A DNA stretch of 64,000 bases from NCBI RefSeq assembly GCF_027595985.1, contig NC_073305.1:153080423-153144422 (forward strand), given 5' to 3'. Below the pieces are notes generated by a model. The model saw only the letters and a list, made by a program, of their open reading frames with translations. It made no database searches and was not told the origin of the DNA. The DNA comes from Sorex araneus (Eukaryota > Chordata > Mammalia > Eulipotyphla > Soricidae). The position numbers and the translations under genes were made by a program. The first letter of the stretch is position 1, and every line of letters begins with the position of its first letter. Positions 46,800 to 57,440 of the stretch are shown piece after piece.

Positions 46800-47400
46800 A
46801 CACAATACTTTTTAAATATTTATTTACTTTCAATGTAAGGCACCATGATTTGCAATGTTGTTTATTATAGAGTTTCAAGTATGGAGTTTCCAGCATGAAT
46901 CCTAACACCACTGTGACCTTCCCTCCACCAATGTCCCCAGGTTCACTCTCACCCCAGCCTTCCTCCTTGACGGACACACTTTTATGTTTAAGTTATTATA
47001 GTTTGGCTCTCTTGTTTACCGTGTTGTTGATTTTATGATTTATATGTATGTATACATGTGCATGTACATATAATATATATGTATCTATGCCACATTTCTA
47101 CACCTAGGCCCAGGATAATCTAGGTACCCTCCCTTTGATACCTTGCATTCCCTTGTCCCAGTATGCTATATAACACAGATAAGTGAAATCATCTGGCATT
47201 TTTTCCTTCTTCTGAATTACTCTCCTGAATATATTTTTCAGTTCCAGTAAAATGCATGAATTAATCATTCCTTATGGCCTATAGTATTCCATTGAGTATA
47301 AATACCACACCTTCATTATCCTTTCATTTGTTGTTGAACATCTGGGTTGATTATGTATCCCAGCTATTGTACTAACTGGTGCAATTAATAATTTGCATAC
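46800..47400 (-). mobile_element. LINE-1 3' end (ORF2 tail and 3' UTR)
   Basis: From the left: T-rich edge, AAGGCACCATGATTTGCAAT (3' UTR end as at 18.4 kb reversed), CACTGTGACCTTCCCTCCAC, a TATG/TACA microsatellite (about 47038-47095), then TGAAATCATCTGGCATTTTT, CTTCTTCTGAATTACTC, AGTATTCCATTGAGTATAAA and TTGAACATCTGGGTTGATTA, which are standard L1 ORF2-end words in antisense. It is 5'-truncated near 47400. Confidence 0.85.
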
Positions 47401-48361
47401 ACTATAATTTTAGAAAGCTAGCAAGATAAATACAGCTTTTGTTCAAGGAAAATTATGAAAGTAAATTGAAATTAAACTTATCCCTAATTAAAGGAACTAT
47501 TAATTGAACATTATTTTTTCAGTTTGTGCTAATGTTATAAAGGTGAACAAAAGATACACAAAACCCATACTTATAGCATATCATAGTAGGAAAGAATAAA
47601 ATGAAGCCAGTATTAAACAATTTTGCTTAAGATAAAATATAACTGTTCCTTCTCCTGAGATATATACATATGTTCACAAGCTTTGATTAAATGGAATTGG
47701 AAATTAGTTTACAAATAAGCCTAATTCAGAGTTTTCTCTGAAACAAGGATAGTAGACAGTGTAGAGGAATGTATCAAGAAGGTTGAAGATCAACTTAAAA
47801 CACTGAAATTTAATAGTTCCCTCACTATGAAAATTTATGAGCAATAAATAGGAGCAATCACTTAGCATGACATTTGTGGCAATCAGAGGGTGTATATCAA
47901 GTGCACAATAAACTTAGTTGTCATTGTTAGGTAGAGTTTGTAATAGAGTGGCATAGTTTGGCGAAGAAAATTTCCATTTTCAGTACAATGACTAATTTTT
48001 CTATATCTGAACTTTCACACTAGTTCATTAACTGGAATTACTTTTACCAAACAAACATTAAAATATCGTATGTTTAAAAATAGTACATCTTTGTTCATCT
48101 CCTAGAGTCATTTTTCAAACCTTTTATGGTAACCCCTTGACCACAGAACATAGAATTCAATCTACTAAAAGCACCAGCTTGGCAAACACTTGTCAACAAG
48201 TTATTTAGATTTCTTACGTAAGTCTCTTGATGACTTTTTCTGACATCAATTGATAGCTTTAAAAATGTAATTTTCCAGAATTCAGTCTTTTTTGTGGACA
48301 TCATTACTAGCTAGTAAAAGAATTTTAAGAAAAAGAATAAAATTTATGAGGTATTTTTATA
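47401..48361. other. Intron 1, unique sequence
   Basis: No supported exon or repeat. The 69-codon minus-strand frame at 48095-48304 has no recognised family. Confidence 0.5.
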
Positions 48362-48500
48362 TGATTAACCCTTGTAACCCTCATAGCATTTTCATAATAG
48401 CCTCTTTATACATGAAGAAAGTAAAGTTTCATACAATTAAAGAATAGACAAAATTAATAAAGGCAGGAGTGTGAGAAGTAAGTGTGTCCTGTATCTTCTT
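48362..48500 (-). mobile_element. MIR element remnant
   Basis: GATTAACCCTTGTAACCCTC, ATAATAGCCTCTTTATACAT and GAAGAAAGTAAAGTTTCATA follow the reversed MIR order (TTTAATCCTCACAACC..., ATTTTACAGATGAGGAAACTG). Confidence 0.5.
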
Positions 48501-48950
48501 CCCTAAAGTACAACTTTGCCTTTTGTGGCTAGTCATTAAGCCTATTAAAAGGAGGGGGTTTAAATGAGAGAGCTGAGATGGCATTATGCTCTCCTTCTTA
48601 GACAAAAACTGAGGGTGAGCGAAAGCTTGAAGAAATTTACAGAAGTGGTTACTTGGAAAGTGGGTTGAGAGGATCTTAAACTATTTTTAAAACAGGAGCC
48701 TGATAAGATCATAACCATTGCTCTTAAAAGAACATTTTCATTGGGAAATGAGGCAGTCGTAGTGGTAGGAAATGGAAAGATGACGGAAGCCAAGAGAAAG
48801 AGTGATTGGAGATAGGAATGAAAAGATCTCCTCTGTTTTGACTTTAGTGATTGTTGCCATTTACTAAAATAGAAAATATTAGAGAAAGAGCATTGTAAGG
48901 ATTACATAGTTTAATCATTAGGTAGATTTCTCAAAATAATCTATGCATTG
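48501..48950. other. Intron 1, unique sequence
   Basis: No supported exon or repeat. Confidence 0.45.
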
Positions 48951-48954
48951 CTCC

Positions 48955-49055
48955 CTGTTCCCATTAGTGAAGAGGAAAAGAGAAGTAAATGCATATGTGA
49001 CTTTACCAAAGTCTCTTTGCAATAGAGCCAAGAGTGGATACAACTCCTATGACCA
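48955..49055 (-). mobile_element. MIR element remnant
   Basis: CCCATTAGTGAAGAGGAAAA, GAGAAGTAAATGCATATGTG, ACCAAAGTCTC and AGAGCCAAGAGTGGATACAA correspond to the reversed MIR core and CORE-SINE region (AGAGAAGTTAAGTGACTTGCCC ... AGAGCCAGGATTTGAAC). Confidence 0.5.
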
Positions 49056-50014
49056 TTCTATAATACCAAATGTCACACACAGATGCTCCAAGGCCTGACA
49101 TTCCAGAGAAGTACTCTTTGGATCTTCTGGCAATCTGATTTCATACATGCTGAAATAATGATCATTCCAAAGAGAAATATCTGTTCACTGGCTGAAACTT
49201 TGTTTCACAATATCTTCTGTTCCTGCTCCATGAGATCCTAATCTTAAAAAGTTACTACAACCTAATATAACATGACAATAGAGCACAATTTTTAAAATAT
49301 AAAAACCAATTACACAGACTCTTATTGAGTACACTTGCCTATTTTCTCATCAAATCTATTCTTATTATACTCCTGGAAATGGTTAGACTCAATCTAGCTC
49401 TGAGCTGATGCAAAATCACTCATTATTAACAAAAACATATTCATATAGTTCATACAGTTTATATTCATGTTCCCAATGCAATTTTACTTTTAAAGGGCCA
49501 GTTAAATAGTCAGAACAGTATTTTTTTCTCACTTTGCATATCTTTGTATAATAGCACAAACTAGTAAGTGGCACAATCCACCTTCAAATTTCTGGTTGAG
49601 ATGTAATTGTTTGCTTTTGCTATGAACAGTTATTTTTCATATATGTTTATATATCTCCCATGAAGTTTTTACTATGGGTATAATTTTTCCTTTGGCAGAG
49701 CAATAATGGCATGTATAATAGAGAAAATATTTGTATGAATCAAAACTTAAGGTTTTTCATTTTTGGAGTTTCAACTTGCGTCTTTCTCTGGAGGAAGAGG
49801 GACTAAGGGAAGAGGGGGCCAAATAATTTATTTCAAACACTGAACAAAACTTTCAAGTAGAAGGACAAAATTCCAAGTCCGCAACCACCCTAATAAGCCG
49901 TAGAAGTTAAAAGAAATTAAAAAGAGACTGATAATGATATATTATTATATAAAATGAATAAAAAAACACATTACCATTTGTTGTTTCACTGCATATAATC
50001 ATTATACATTATGT
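49056..50014. other. Intron 1, AT-rich unique sequence
   Basis: No supported exon or repeat. Confidence 0.5.
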
Positions 50015-50261
50015 ATCACTGTCATCCTGCTGTTCGTCGATTTACTTGAGCGGGCACCAGTAAAGTCTCTATTACACTCAGCCCTTAGATTTTAGCAGCT
50101 TCTCCTTACTCAACTTTCCCAACGATTGTAGGCTCTTTCAGGGTCAGGGGAATGAGATCTTTCGTTACTGTTTTTGGTATATTGAATATGCCACAGGTAG
50201 CTTGCCTGGCTCTGCCATGCGGGCGGGATACTCTCCGTAGCTTGCCATGCTCTCCAAGAGG
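50015..50261 (-). mobile_element. Composite repeat, first fragment
   Basis: ATCACTGTCATCCTGCTGTT, CGATTTACTTGAGCGGGCAC, ACTCAGCCCTTAGATTTTAG, CTCTTTCAGGGTCAGGGG, ATTGAATATGCCACAGGTAG and CCATGCTCTCCAAGAGG: the 3' half of the family reversed. It stops at 50261 and is followed by about 40 bp of unrelated sequence and then a second fragment. Confidence 0.75.
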
Positions 50262-50301
50262 TATGTATACATCTTTTACTGTATTTTGGATATAATTACA
50301 C

Positions 50302-50655
50302 CATGGGTGAGCTTGCAAGGCTCTCCTGTGCAGACAATAAACTCTTGGTATCTTGTAAGGTTCTCCAAGAGGGAGAACAAGGCTATTTGATGTTGATTCC
50401 GGGAGCTTGGTCTTATAGTCTCTGGATGTTGGTCATTGGTGGGATTACATGGCGCTGGGGCCAGTTTGTGGGTGTGGCTGCCAAGCTACTGGAAAATGGG
50501 GGGTCTGGGTGGAGAAGGCCCAGTCCCAATCCAAGCAGGCTTGGAGACCTCAGCCCCGGGTCCCGCACACCTGGGTTCCTCTGCTGGTCCGTTCATGTGC
50601 GAGGCTCATCCGAACGTATGAAGAGGGGCCTTTAGCATGGCTGTGGCTGGGTTCT
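50302..50655 (-). mobile_element. Composite repeat, second fragment
   Basis: CCATGGGTGAGCTTGCAAGG, GTTCTCCAAGAGGGAGAACA, GTCTCTGGATGTTGGTCATT, GGGATTACATGGCGCTGGGG, GCTACTGGAAAATGGGGGGT, GACCTCAGCCCCGGGTCCC, TGGCTGTGGCTGGGTTC. It overlaps the first fragment in family coordinates (both carry the TAGCTTGC block), so this is either two insertions or a partial duplication. Frames of 61-110 codons over it are shadows. Confidence 0.75.
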
Positions 50656-50765
50656 CATATATACATATATATGCAGATATATATATACATATATGTATAC
50701 ATATATACACATATGTACACACATATACATACATACATATACATACATTTATACAAACCATATAC
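50656..50765. repeat. TATA/TACA microsatellite
   Basis: An irregular TATATACA / CATACATA repeat abuts the 5' end of the composite repeat. Confidence 0.9.
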
Positions 50766-51269
50766 ATTATGTATAAGGTAACTATATCTGTAAGATCACT
50801 AAGTTAAATCCAGCAACTAACTCCTTACTTAGAGATGAGTCAGTAAAACATCAGGTGATAAAAATCCAAAACACTATGCACAGAAATGAACTGTGCAAGA
50901 TTGCTTTTTGTAAAATTAAAAAAAAATGTTTCAGTTCTGTGGTTTCTATTTACGGTGGTCATTTACAAAGGACTGTAGAAAACTTAGTTTTAGTCAGCTG
51001 GAAATAAAGAAAACCAGAGAAATAACTCTCAGATGTCTCTGCCCCTGTTTTGACAATTTTCATAACTAGCTTTCTAGGACCTGGCTCCACAATGACTGCT
51101 GACCCAAAATGCACATCAGAAAAGAATCAGAAATAGAAATCATTAGGGAACATTGATACCATAAAAAATTAAGCTTAGTTTTATTATACTAGGTATCTTT
51201 GGGAAACTCAGAATCTGTACTTAAAAGCATGCATGTGCAGTTGTGATGGTTGAACTCTTTGGTTAAGAG
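50766..51269. other. Intron 1, unique sequence
   Basis: No supported exon or repeat. Confidence 0.45.
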
Positions 51270-51496
51270 CATCTTTTTAAAAAAAATTTATTGATTCACC
51301 GTGAGATATAGTTATGAGCTTTCATGTCTGAGTTACAGTCACACAATGATCAAACATCCATCTCTCCACCAGTGCACATTACCCACCACCAATATTCCCA
51401 GCATACCCAAACTTTTCCCACCCTCCCACTGCCTCCATGGCAGACAATATTCCCCATTCTCTCTCTGTACTTTTGGGCATTATTGTTTGCAATGCA
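51270..51496 (-). mobile_element. LINE-1 3' UTR end fragment
   Basis: An A/T-rich edge, TTACAGTCACACAATGATC, AACATCCATCTCTCCACCAG, CATTACCCACCACCAATATT: the same L1 tail as at 33.2 kb and, reversed, 2.2 kb. A SINE fragment is joined to it at about 51497. Confidence 0.65.
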
Positions 51497-51602
51497 GATA
51501 CTGAAAACAGTAACAGCAAGTCTCACAATGGAGATGTTACTGGTGCTCGCTCAAGCAAATCGATGAACAACAGGACCACAGTGCAACAGTGCTACACTGC
51601 TA
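51497..51602 (+). mobile_element. Long SINE (8-bp-tail type), 3' end only
   Basis: AAAACAGTAACAGCAAGTCT, CACAATGGAGATGTTACTGG, CGCTCAAGCAAATCGATGAA, then GCAACAGTGCTACACTGCTA. A 5'-truncated copy with a mutated tail. Confidence 0.8.
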
Positions 51603-52039
51603 CCCTGATATTAACGCTCACCATTTTGCTAACTTATATATAGTCTTAAGATTTTAGTTCTCTATTCCTCAGCATAAATTTTGCATTTAAATCAAACGAA
51701 AACACCAAGAAATTTTGTTCACAATAGGTGATCTTAGAAAAGATACCAAGACTCCCAAATTTTACGTGATTTCTTCAGAGTTTATATATAAAGAATTCTA
51801 AAAAGATGATTCTGAATCTGTTAGTATGCCAAATCCTGGCTATATAATACTGTGCAAAGGGGCTATAAAATAAGCTCAAATCCCCAGGATTTCCTTTATC
51901 AATGTCTTGTACCAATTGTGCCATGCATTTCAAATTACATATCAAGAAATAAACATTCAATATTATATTTAAACTATTCCTACTTCCCTCCCTTAGCTTC
52001 AATAGCCTTATCTGTCAGTAATCCTCTTGACTTTTAGTA
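51603..52039. other. Intron 1, unique sequence
   Basis: No supported exon or repeat. Confidence 0.45.
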
Positions 52040-52705
52040 TGAGTTTGTGAGTTTCCAAAGGAAGGCATGGGCACAAGAGGGACTCAAGCATCCGGTGCCC
52101 AAGAAGTCCCCTGGCCCATTGATGGTGATGGATGGACAAAGGACCAGGGGAATGGAGAAATAGGGACTGGGCCCCAGGCTGACTGGTAGACAGTTTATTT
52201 CTCTCTTCTCCCCAGCATAGATCGATCTCTTCCTTACAGCACAATCATAGTTGTCATTTTGGTCGTGGTCCTAGACATCACAGTTCCCGCATTCTCGTCC
52301 TCATAGTCCTCCATTTCTAGTCTAGTCTTCATAGTCCTTGTCTAGTCTTTATAGTCCATTCTTTTCCCTTATAGGATAGTTATATAGAAATAGGGAAGAG
52401 TGTGGGTACAAATAGGTGGAGTTGAACATTGTCATAACAACAAACAGATGTAAAGCCCCTCCTTCAGGGGAAATTCTAGGAGATTATCTCAAAGACAAAA
52501 TCTCATCTGAGGGTTCAGCACTCCGGATTACTAGGAGATCCACTCTAGGGTGGGATTCCATCCAGAGTGGTTGCTTTATCCTTTCCTTAGCTAGTAATCC
52601 ATTTACAAAATCATAGTAAACTTTCTTCTTACTAATATTTTTAGTCATTTTGTATGAACACAGAAATATTAAGCTTAAAGTTTGGCTCTTCCTGGGGACA
52701 TCAAT
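52040..52705 (-). mobile_element. Possible LTR-type element, left part
   Basis: Composition changes from AT-rich to mixed at about 52040. On the minus strand there is a GGAGAAGAGAGAAATAAACT motif that could be an LTR polyadenylation signal region, and the + strand carries short tandem words (TAGTCTAGTCTTCATAGTCC, then TTGTCTAGTCTTTATAGTCC). No protease, polymerase or envelope coding is visible. I could not match it to a named family; it may be unique DNA. Confidence 0.3.
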
Positions 52706-52706
52706 T

Positions 52707-52756
<50 letters not shown>
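52707..52756. repeat. ATC trinucleotide microsatellite
   Basis: About 16 uninterrupted ATC units form the tail of the adjacent composite repeat. They produce artefact poly-Ser and poly-Met frames. Confidence 0.95.
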
Positions 52757-52757
<1 letters not shown>

Positions 52758-53385
52758 TTTCTCGAGCGGTCTCAGTAATGTCTCCATTCGTCCTAGCCTT
52801 GAGATTTTAGAAGCCTCTCTTTACTCATCCTTCCCAACGATGCTGCATTGGAGGCTCTTTCAGGGTCAGGAGAATGAGACCCAGCTTGTTACTAGTTTTG
52901 GCATATTAGTACACCATGGGGACCTTGCGAGGCTCTCCTATGTGGGCAGGAAATTCCCAGTAGTTTGCCAGGTACTCCCAGAGGAGAAGAAGGCTATAAG
53001 ATATCGGGAGCTTGCTTTTAAGTCTCTGGATGCTGGCTATGGATGGGATTACATGGCACTGGGGGCAGTCCCTGGGTGTGACCGCCTAGCTACTGGGAAA
53101 TGGAAAATCTGGGTGGAGCAGGCCCAGTCCCGATCTGAGCAGCCTTGGAGATCTCAGCCCCGGGTCCCACACACCTGGGTTCCTCTGCCAGTTCCTTCAT
53201 GCGTGACGCTCGTCCAAACATGTGGAGAGGGGCCTTGAGCATGGCTGTGGCTAGGTTCCAAAGGTCTTCAGCTACCAGGAGCTGTGCTCGGAGCGGGGAG
53301 GGAAGCTGGAGCCCATCCTCTCCGAGGAAGACAGCCAGGCGCGCAGGCAAGAGACTTTCTGCCATTCCTGGAGATATCTAGCTAT
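52757..53385 (-). mobile_element. Composite repeat, longest copy
   Basis: Reading the + strand: CTCGAGCGGTCTCAGTAATG, TCCATTCGTCCTAGCCTTGA, GGCTCTTTCAGGGTCAGG, TTGGCATATTAGTACACC, TCTCTGGATGCTGGCTATG, GGGATTACATGGCACTGGGG, AGCTACTGGGAAATGGAAAA, CCCCGGGTCCCACACACCTG, ATGTGGAGAGGGGCCTTGAG, then CGAGGAAGACAGCCAGGC, which matches the start of the copy at 13.1 kb. At about 630 bp plus its ATC tail it is the best model of the family. The 194-codon frame over it is not a gene. Confidence 0.75.
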
Positions 53386-53860
53386 ATACTCCAGATCACA
53401 GTTCTCAGGCCAGCTTAGTCTTTCCTAATCCCAGCAGGGTCTTTATTCGGTTACTTCTTTTTGGTTCATGACAGAATTTGTCCCATGACCTTGCTTTTAA
53501 CTTATTATACTATAAGCTTGTCCCTTTCCGATGCCAAGGTAGCTTACTGCTTGCCCTGGGTCCATCCAGTACCTTCATTGGGACCCTCCTTTTGGGGCTG
53601 TTAGGAAGTAAGTAAAACTGAGGTTTAAGTCAGGTAAATATGGATGCCAAGAGTAAATATTATTTGGAGTCAATTAACTCCCATGGAACAAAACATAATG
53701 TGAAGTGCCTTCCTTTGTCTATACAAAAAGGCGATTGTTAACCCATGCAAGTGACATAAAGGAAAGAGGAAAGCGGTATAGGATTACTAGTGCTTGATGT
53801 TATTGGGTGTGCCTCAGGACCACTGTTGTGGGAGTAACTCAATAAACCTAAGCTCCCTTT
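53386..53860 (-). mobile_element. Possible LTR-type element, right part
   Basis: The minus strand reads GAATAAAGACCCTGCTGGGA near 53445, an AATAAA followed by a C/T- and G-rich end as in an LTR R region. TTACTTCCTAACAGCCCC and AATAAACCTAAGC words also occur. If it is one element with 52040-52705, the composite repeat has split it. No coding remnant is seen and the family is not recognised. Confidence 0.3.
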
Positions 53861-54639
53861 GGAGAGCAAGGACAAACCAATGTTATCCAACATGAGTTGA
53901 ACTAAATATGTGATCCTTCTATTATGGCCCTTAGATTATAAGAAACTTTTATGCTAACTACATTTTAAAGCTTCTTCTGTGAGAGACCATGTTTTGTCTC
54001 TCAGTCCCTTGAAGAGTATTTTTAGTAATCACTATAGTTACTTCTAATGATGCAAATGAAGTGATACGCATGTGTGGTTTTAGTGTCATGTACATCACAT
54101 ATACCTGGGGTGTTTCTCACAAATGTCCCATTAAGCACTTACCTAGGTTCACCTTTTCATTTCTGAATCAGAATTTTTTGGAGTAAAATCTTTTCATATA
54201 CACTATTAAAAAGTTCTTCGGGTAATTTTACACATAGTATAGTTTTAAAACCACTAGGATAGACTTTCAGGCACTCTGTACAAGATTGGTATCATTTCTA
54301 TGGTGTGTCTTACCTTTGTTCAGGCACTTTCATATCTTCAGTGATCTTCTAAATTCCCAGAGGACTTCTTGCTTTGACTGTTATATGATACCACCAATGA
54401 TACCTTTTTCTAGGTGCTTCCCTTAAGTCCCTACTTAGTGACTCTTAGCAAGCCCTTGGACTCTCAAGGGACTTTCCTAAATCTGGGTTGGAAAGAAGTC
54501 TCAGCACCTGCTCTCTCCAGCTCACTTGCTAGGGAGGTTTAAGAGAGCTATTTTTGAGTAAAGCTCCCAATTAAAACTCCCCATTAAGTATGGAGATAAT
54601 ACCAGGGTTTATTTAACACTTCTAACATAAAATTAAATG
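53861..54639. other. Intron 1, unique sequence
   Basis: No supported exon or repeat. Confidence 0.45.
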
Positions 54640-54800
54640 TTTTACACGTAGTACTCTGCAATGAATACAGGCCTATAAGAGTGCTATGTACTTACATATC
54701 AGCTAGCTTAATGTCCCTACCCCAGGATTAAGGAGATATTCCCATGCTGCAGAGCAAAAAGCCTAAGACTTAAAGACATTAAGCAAATATATATAATCAG
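54640..54800 (-). mobile_element. Possible MIR remnant
   Basis: CTACCCCAGGATTAAGGAGA, GCTGCAGAGCAAAAAGCCTA and GACTTAAAGACATTAAGCAA resemble reversed MIR words (ATTTTACAGA...AGGCTCAGAGAGGTTAAG). Weak. Confidence 0.4.
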
Positions 54801-56287
54801 ACTGTGAACTTCTTGACTCATATCTTTGCTTTTATTCATCCTTGGCTCCCAAGTAAATGCACAGTGTCTGCACACTGAGGAGTATAGTTGTTTAAAGAAA
54901 AAGCTGAATGAAGAGAGACATGTGTCCGCTAGCAAATATCAGAGCACTGCATTGCGTCCAGAGTCCATTCTCCAGTGTGTAGTCCCTGTGCTCTGTGGGG
55001 CTTGTTTCTGAAAGAGACAGCGATGAAGAGAGCTGTATACCTAAGAACCAAAAAATGCATCCTTCTCACAAAGGTGCATGTCAGTACCTTCTGTTCTGTC
55101 AAAAATCTTATGAATCTAGAAGAAAAATCCATTTATTTCCTCTGAGTAAGATTTTAGACGTGACACATAAAGCTGGAGTTGTTTACTGGCATACCCGCTA
55201 TTTGCACATCTTTCTGTGCCTGTTAAAATACCACCACAAGCCCCATACCTACTATTTGTTTATGCTAAGGCTTTCGCCAGAACATATACTACTTTAGTAT
55301 GCCATATACTATGTGGCAGGAAGATTTCAGTTTGTTCAGAATATAACAAAGTGGAGTTTGTTTTAAGCACAAACTGAAGTTTGTTTTACTCACAAATGTA
55401 AAGTGAATAGTTATAAAATCATACCATGCAAATTCATTACCATTAAATGATCATACTTTCTGTTTATATTAATTTCTAATTGATTCTCCCTCTAAAAAGA
55501 TGGCAAGGGAATGACTCTTTCAGGCCAAACCAGAGCGCAATGATCACAACTGTTGGACGAACATGGTTGAATCTGTCTCATGAAAAAAAACTGCTTTTAC
55601 CACCCACTAACTCATCAACAGGTCTTCGCTTTCTGTGGAGTGTGGGTGTCCATTACCCCCTATTCACACTTTTTGTTCCCTTTCACCTCCACTTGGGAAA
55701 ACCAGCCACTTGGAGAAAGTGAAGTGTTCCTTTCTGTTACTTGGCAACAGCTGGAGATGCTTTTATTTTATTTAAAGCACCTTTCATTTTACACCCATAA
55801 CAGAGGGCATTGCTTTGTGATAGATTTTCTGTTTGTGATTATGAGGAGATGAATTGTTTTTATTGAATAAGTGCATTTCTATTACAGTTTAAGCACCAGA
55901 ATCAACAGTAGGTCATATTGTCACAGTGCTGATGTCAAAAACCAACAGGTCATTCTTGGAAAATAAATATGGTTTCTAAGATTATGAAGAATCAATTTTT
56001 AATTAACCCCTAGGTTATTAACTTCTTTAAGAGGCTAAAACTCTAATTTTGAGGTTCTAAAATCAAAGTTATATTACTGCCAACACAATAGTGCTATATC
56101 CTTTGCTAATGGCAAGAATTCAGAAAAATACAAAAAAAATGCAGATTGCATGATGTTTTATTTTCTTTTTCTATTCTTATGACCTGATAAAACCAAACTT
56201 TCAAAACTTTCCTGTTTTAAGCAAATCATTAACCCCACAGAAACTAGTAAAAAAAAGAATTAAATTTTTAGCTGTTTTATTACTTCT
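54801..56287. other. Intron 1, unique sequence, SINE-free
   Basis: No recognised exon or young repeat. Overlapping frames of 80-100 codons at 54995-55297 and 55480-55852 have no recognisable domain. Splice signals bounding them are not evident, so I leave them unannotated. Confidence 0.45.
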
Positions 56288-56470
56288 ATCTTTTGTGTTG
56301 GGGGCCATATTTCACAATGCTCAAGGGACATTTTTGGCTCCATGCTCAGGGGTTACTTCTGGCGATGCCCAGGGTATCATGTGATGTCATGGATGAAACC
56401 TGAAACTTTAGCATGCACAGGATGCTAGTGTGTGTAGTGTGTTGGCCCTCTGAGCTATATCTCTGTCCTG
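56288..56470 (-). mobile_element. SOR-type SINE, diverged
   Basis: TTTTGTGTTGGGGGCCATAT, TTTGGCTCCATGCTCAGGGG, TTACTTCTGGCGATGCCCAG, CTCTGAGCTATATCTCTGTC. An old antisense copy. Confidence 0.65.
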
Positions 56471-56859
56471 AAATAAACATTTTAAACCACAATGCAAATT
56501 AAAAATGGCCTCCAGTACATCGATAAAAGAAGGAATAAATAAAATATGCATAAGGGTAAAGGAAAAGTAGATAACCTGGGCTAACATGCACAGTCTTTTC
56601 AAAGATTGAACTCTGAATGTAAATTCCCAAGAGGTGAATTAGAAAACTCTACTATAAAAATGAAGAAGAGAGCATGTATGTATGGAATACAAAATGCGGA
56701 ATCTGTTCCATCACCCATCCCACCCCGAGATAAACTAAAAGTAAATGAATAGCTATCAGGCAAAACATGTTCTCTTTTTACCTCTGATATCTAATTAACA
56801 ATGTAGTCTATGTGCAATTGGAATAAAATCTCGGCTATTTTCAAGGATCATTAGGAGTA

Positions 56860-57440
56860 GGTTCCAACCTACTCTAACCTTTACTCTTTCATTTACAGTA
56901 CTGTAGCCTTCAGTTGCTGCTCGTCATGACTGCTTATTTCTCATAACCTTCAAAACTTTGCACTTTCTGACGCTCCATTTGGAATACTCTCACTAAGGTT
57001 TCATGGCTTAGTGAGGCTGACTCCTCCTTATTCTCCTGTTGTCAGCAAAAAAAAGTAGCCTTCATAAAGGAGCCTTCTGCATAAAGAGGAGCTGCACGGG
57101 GCCAGAGTAATAGTAAGCAGGGAGTTTGCCTTGCGAATGGCCAATGCAGTTTGAATTTCTGGAATCCCACATGGTCCACTGAGCACACCAAGAGTAATTC
57201 CTGAGCATTGTCAGGTGTGCCCCTCCAAAAATAAAAAAAAAGAAACAGTTTATTTTCACAGAGATACCTCTGTCTTAACTATCTGTTTATTTCCTTTGCA
57301 CATTCATCACAACCTTTAATCATTTCATTATGTTTAGTTGACTATTAGTGGATTGTAAGAAATCGGGAACTGAATGTTTTAACGCTTGCATTTTCTACAC
57401 CATGTCTAATGTTAGGCACGTACTAGAGTTCAGAACTTCA
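56860..57440 (+). mobile_element. Possible LINE-2 3' remnant, split by a SINE
   Basis: Before the SINE: CATTTGGAATACTCTCACTA and GAGGCTGACTCCTCCTTATT. After it: CTTTGCACATTCATCACAAC, GTGGATTGTAAGAAATCGGG, CATGTCTAATGTTAGGCACG. These follow the L2 end order (CTGGAATGCTCT..., GACTGTAAGCTCCTTGAGGG..., GCACAGTGCCTGGCAC). Heavily decayed. Confidence 0.4.
57098..57245 (+). mobile_element. SOR-type SINE
   Basis: GGGGCCAGAGTAATAGTAAG, TTTGCCTTGCGAATGGCCAA, GGAATCCCACATGGTCCACT, CATTGTCAGGTGTGCCCC and an A-rich tail. It lies inside the possible L2 remnant. Confidence 0.82.

Noticed and set aside
52654-53238. A 194-codon frame starting with a poly-Ser stretch
   Set aside because: The Ser run is the ATC microsatellite and the rest is a composite repeat; matching frames in other copies are broken.
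54995-55852. Three overlapping frames of 80-100 codons, considered as possible unannotated exons of an intronic gene
   Set aside because: No recognised domain, no convincing splice sites around them, and ordinary AT-rich codon content.
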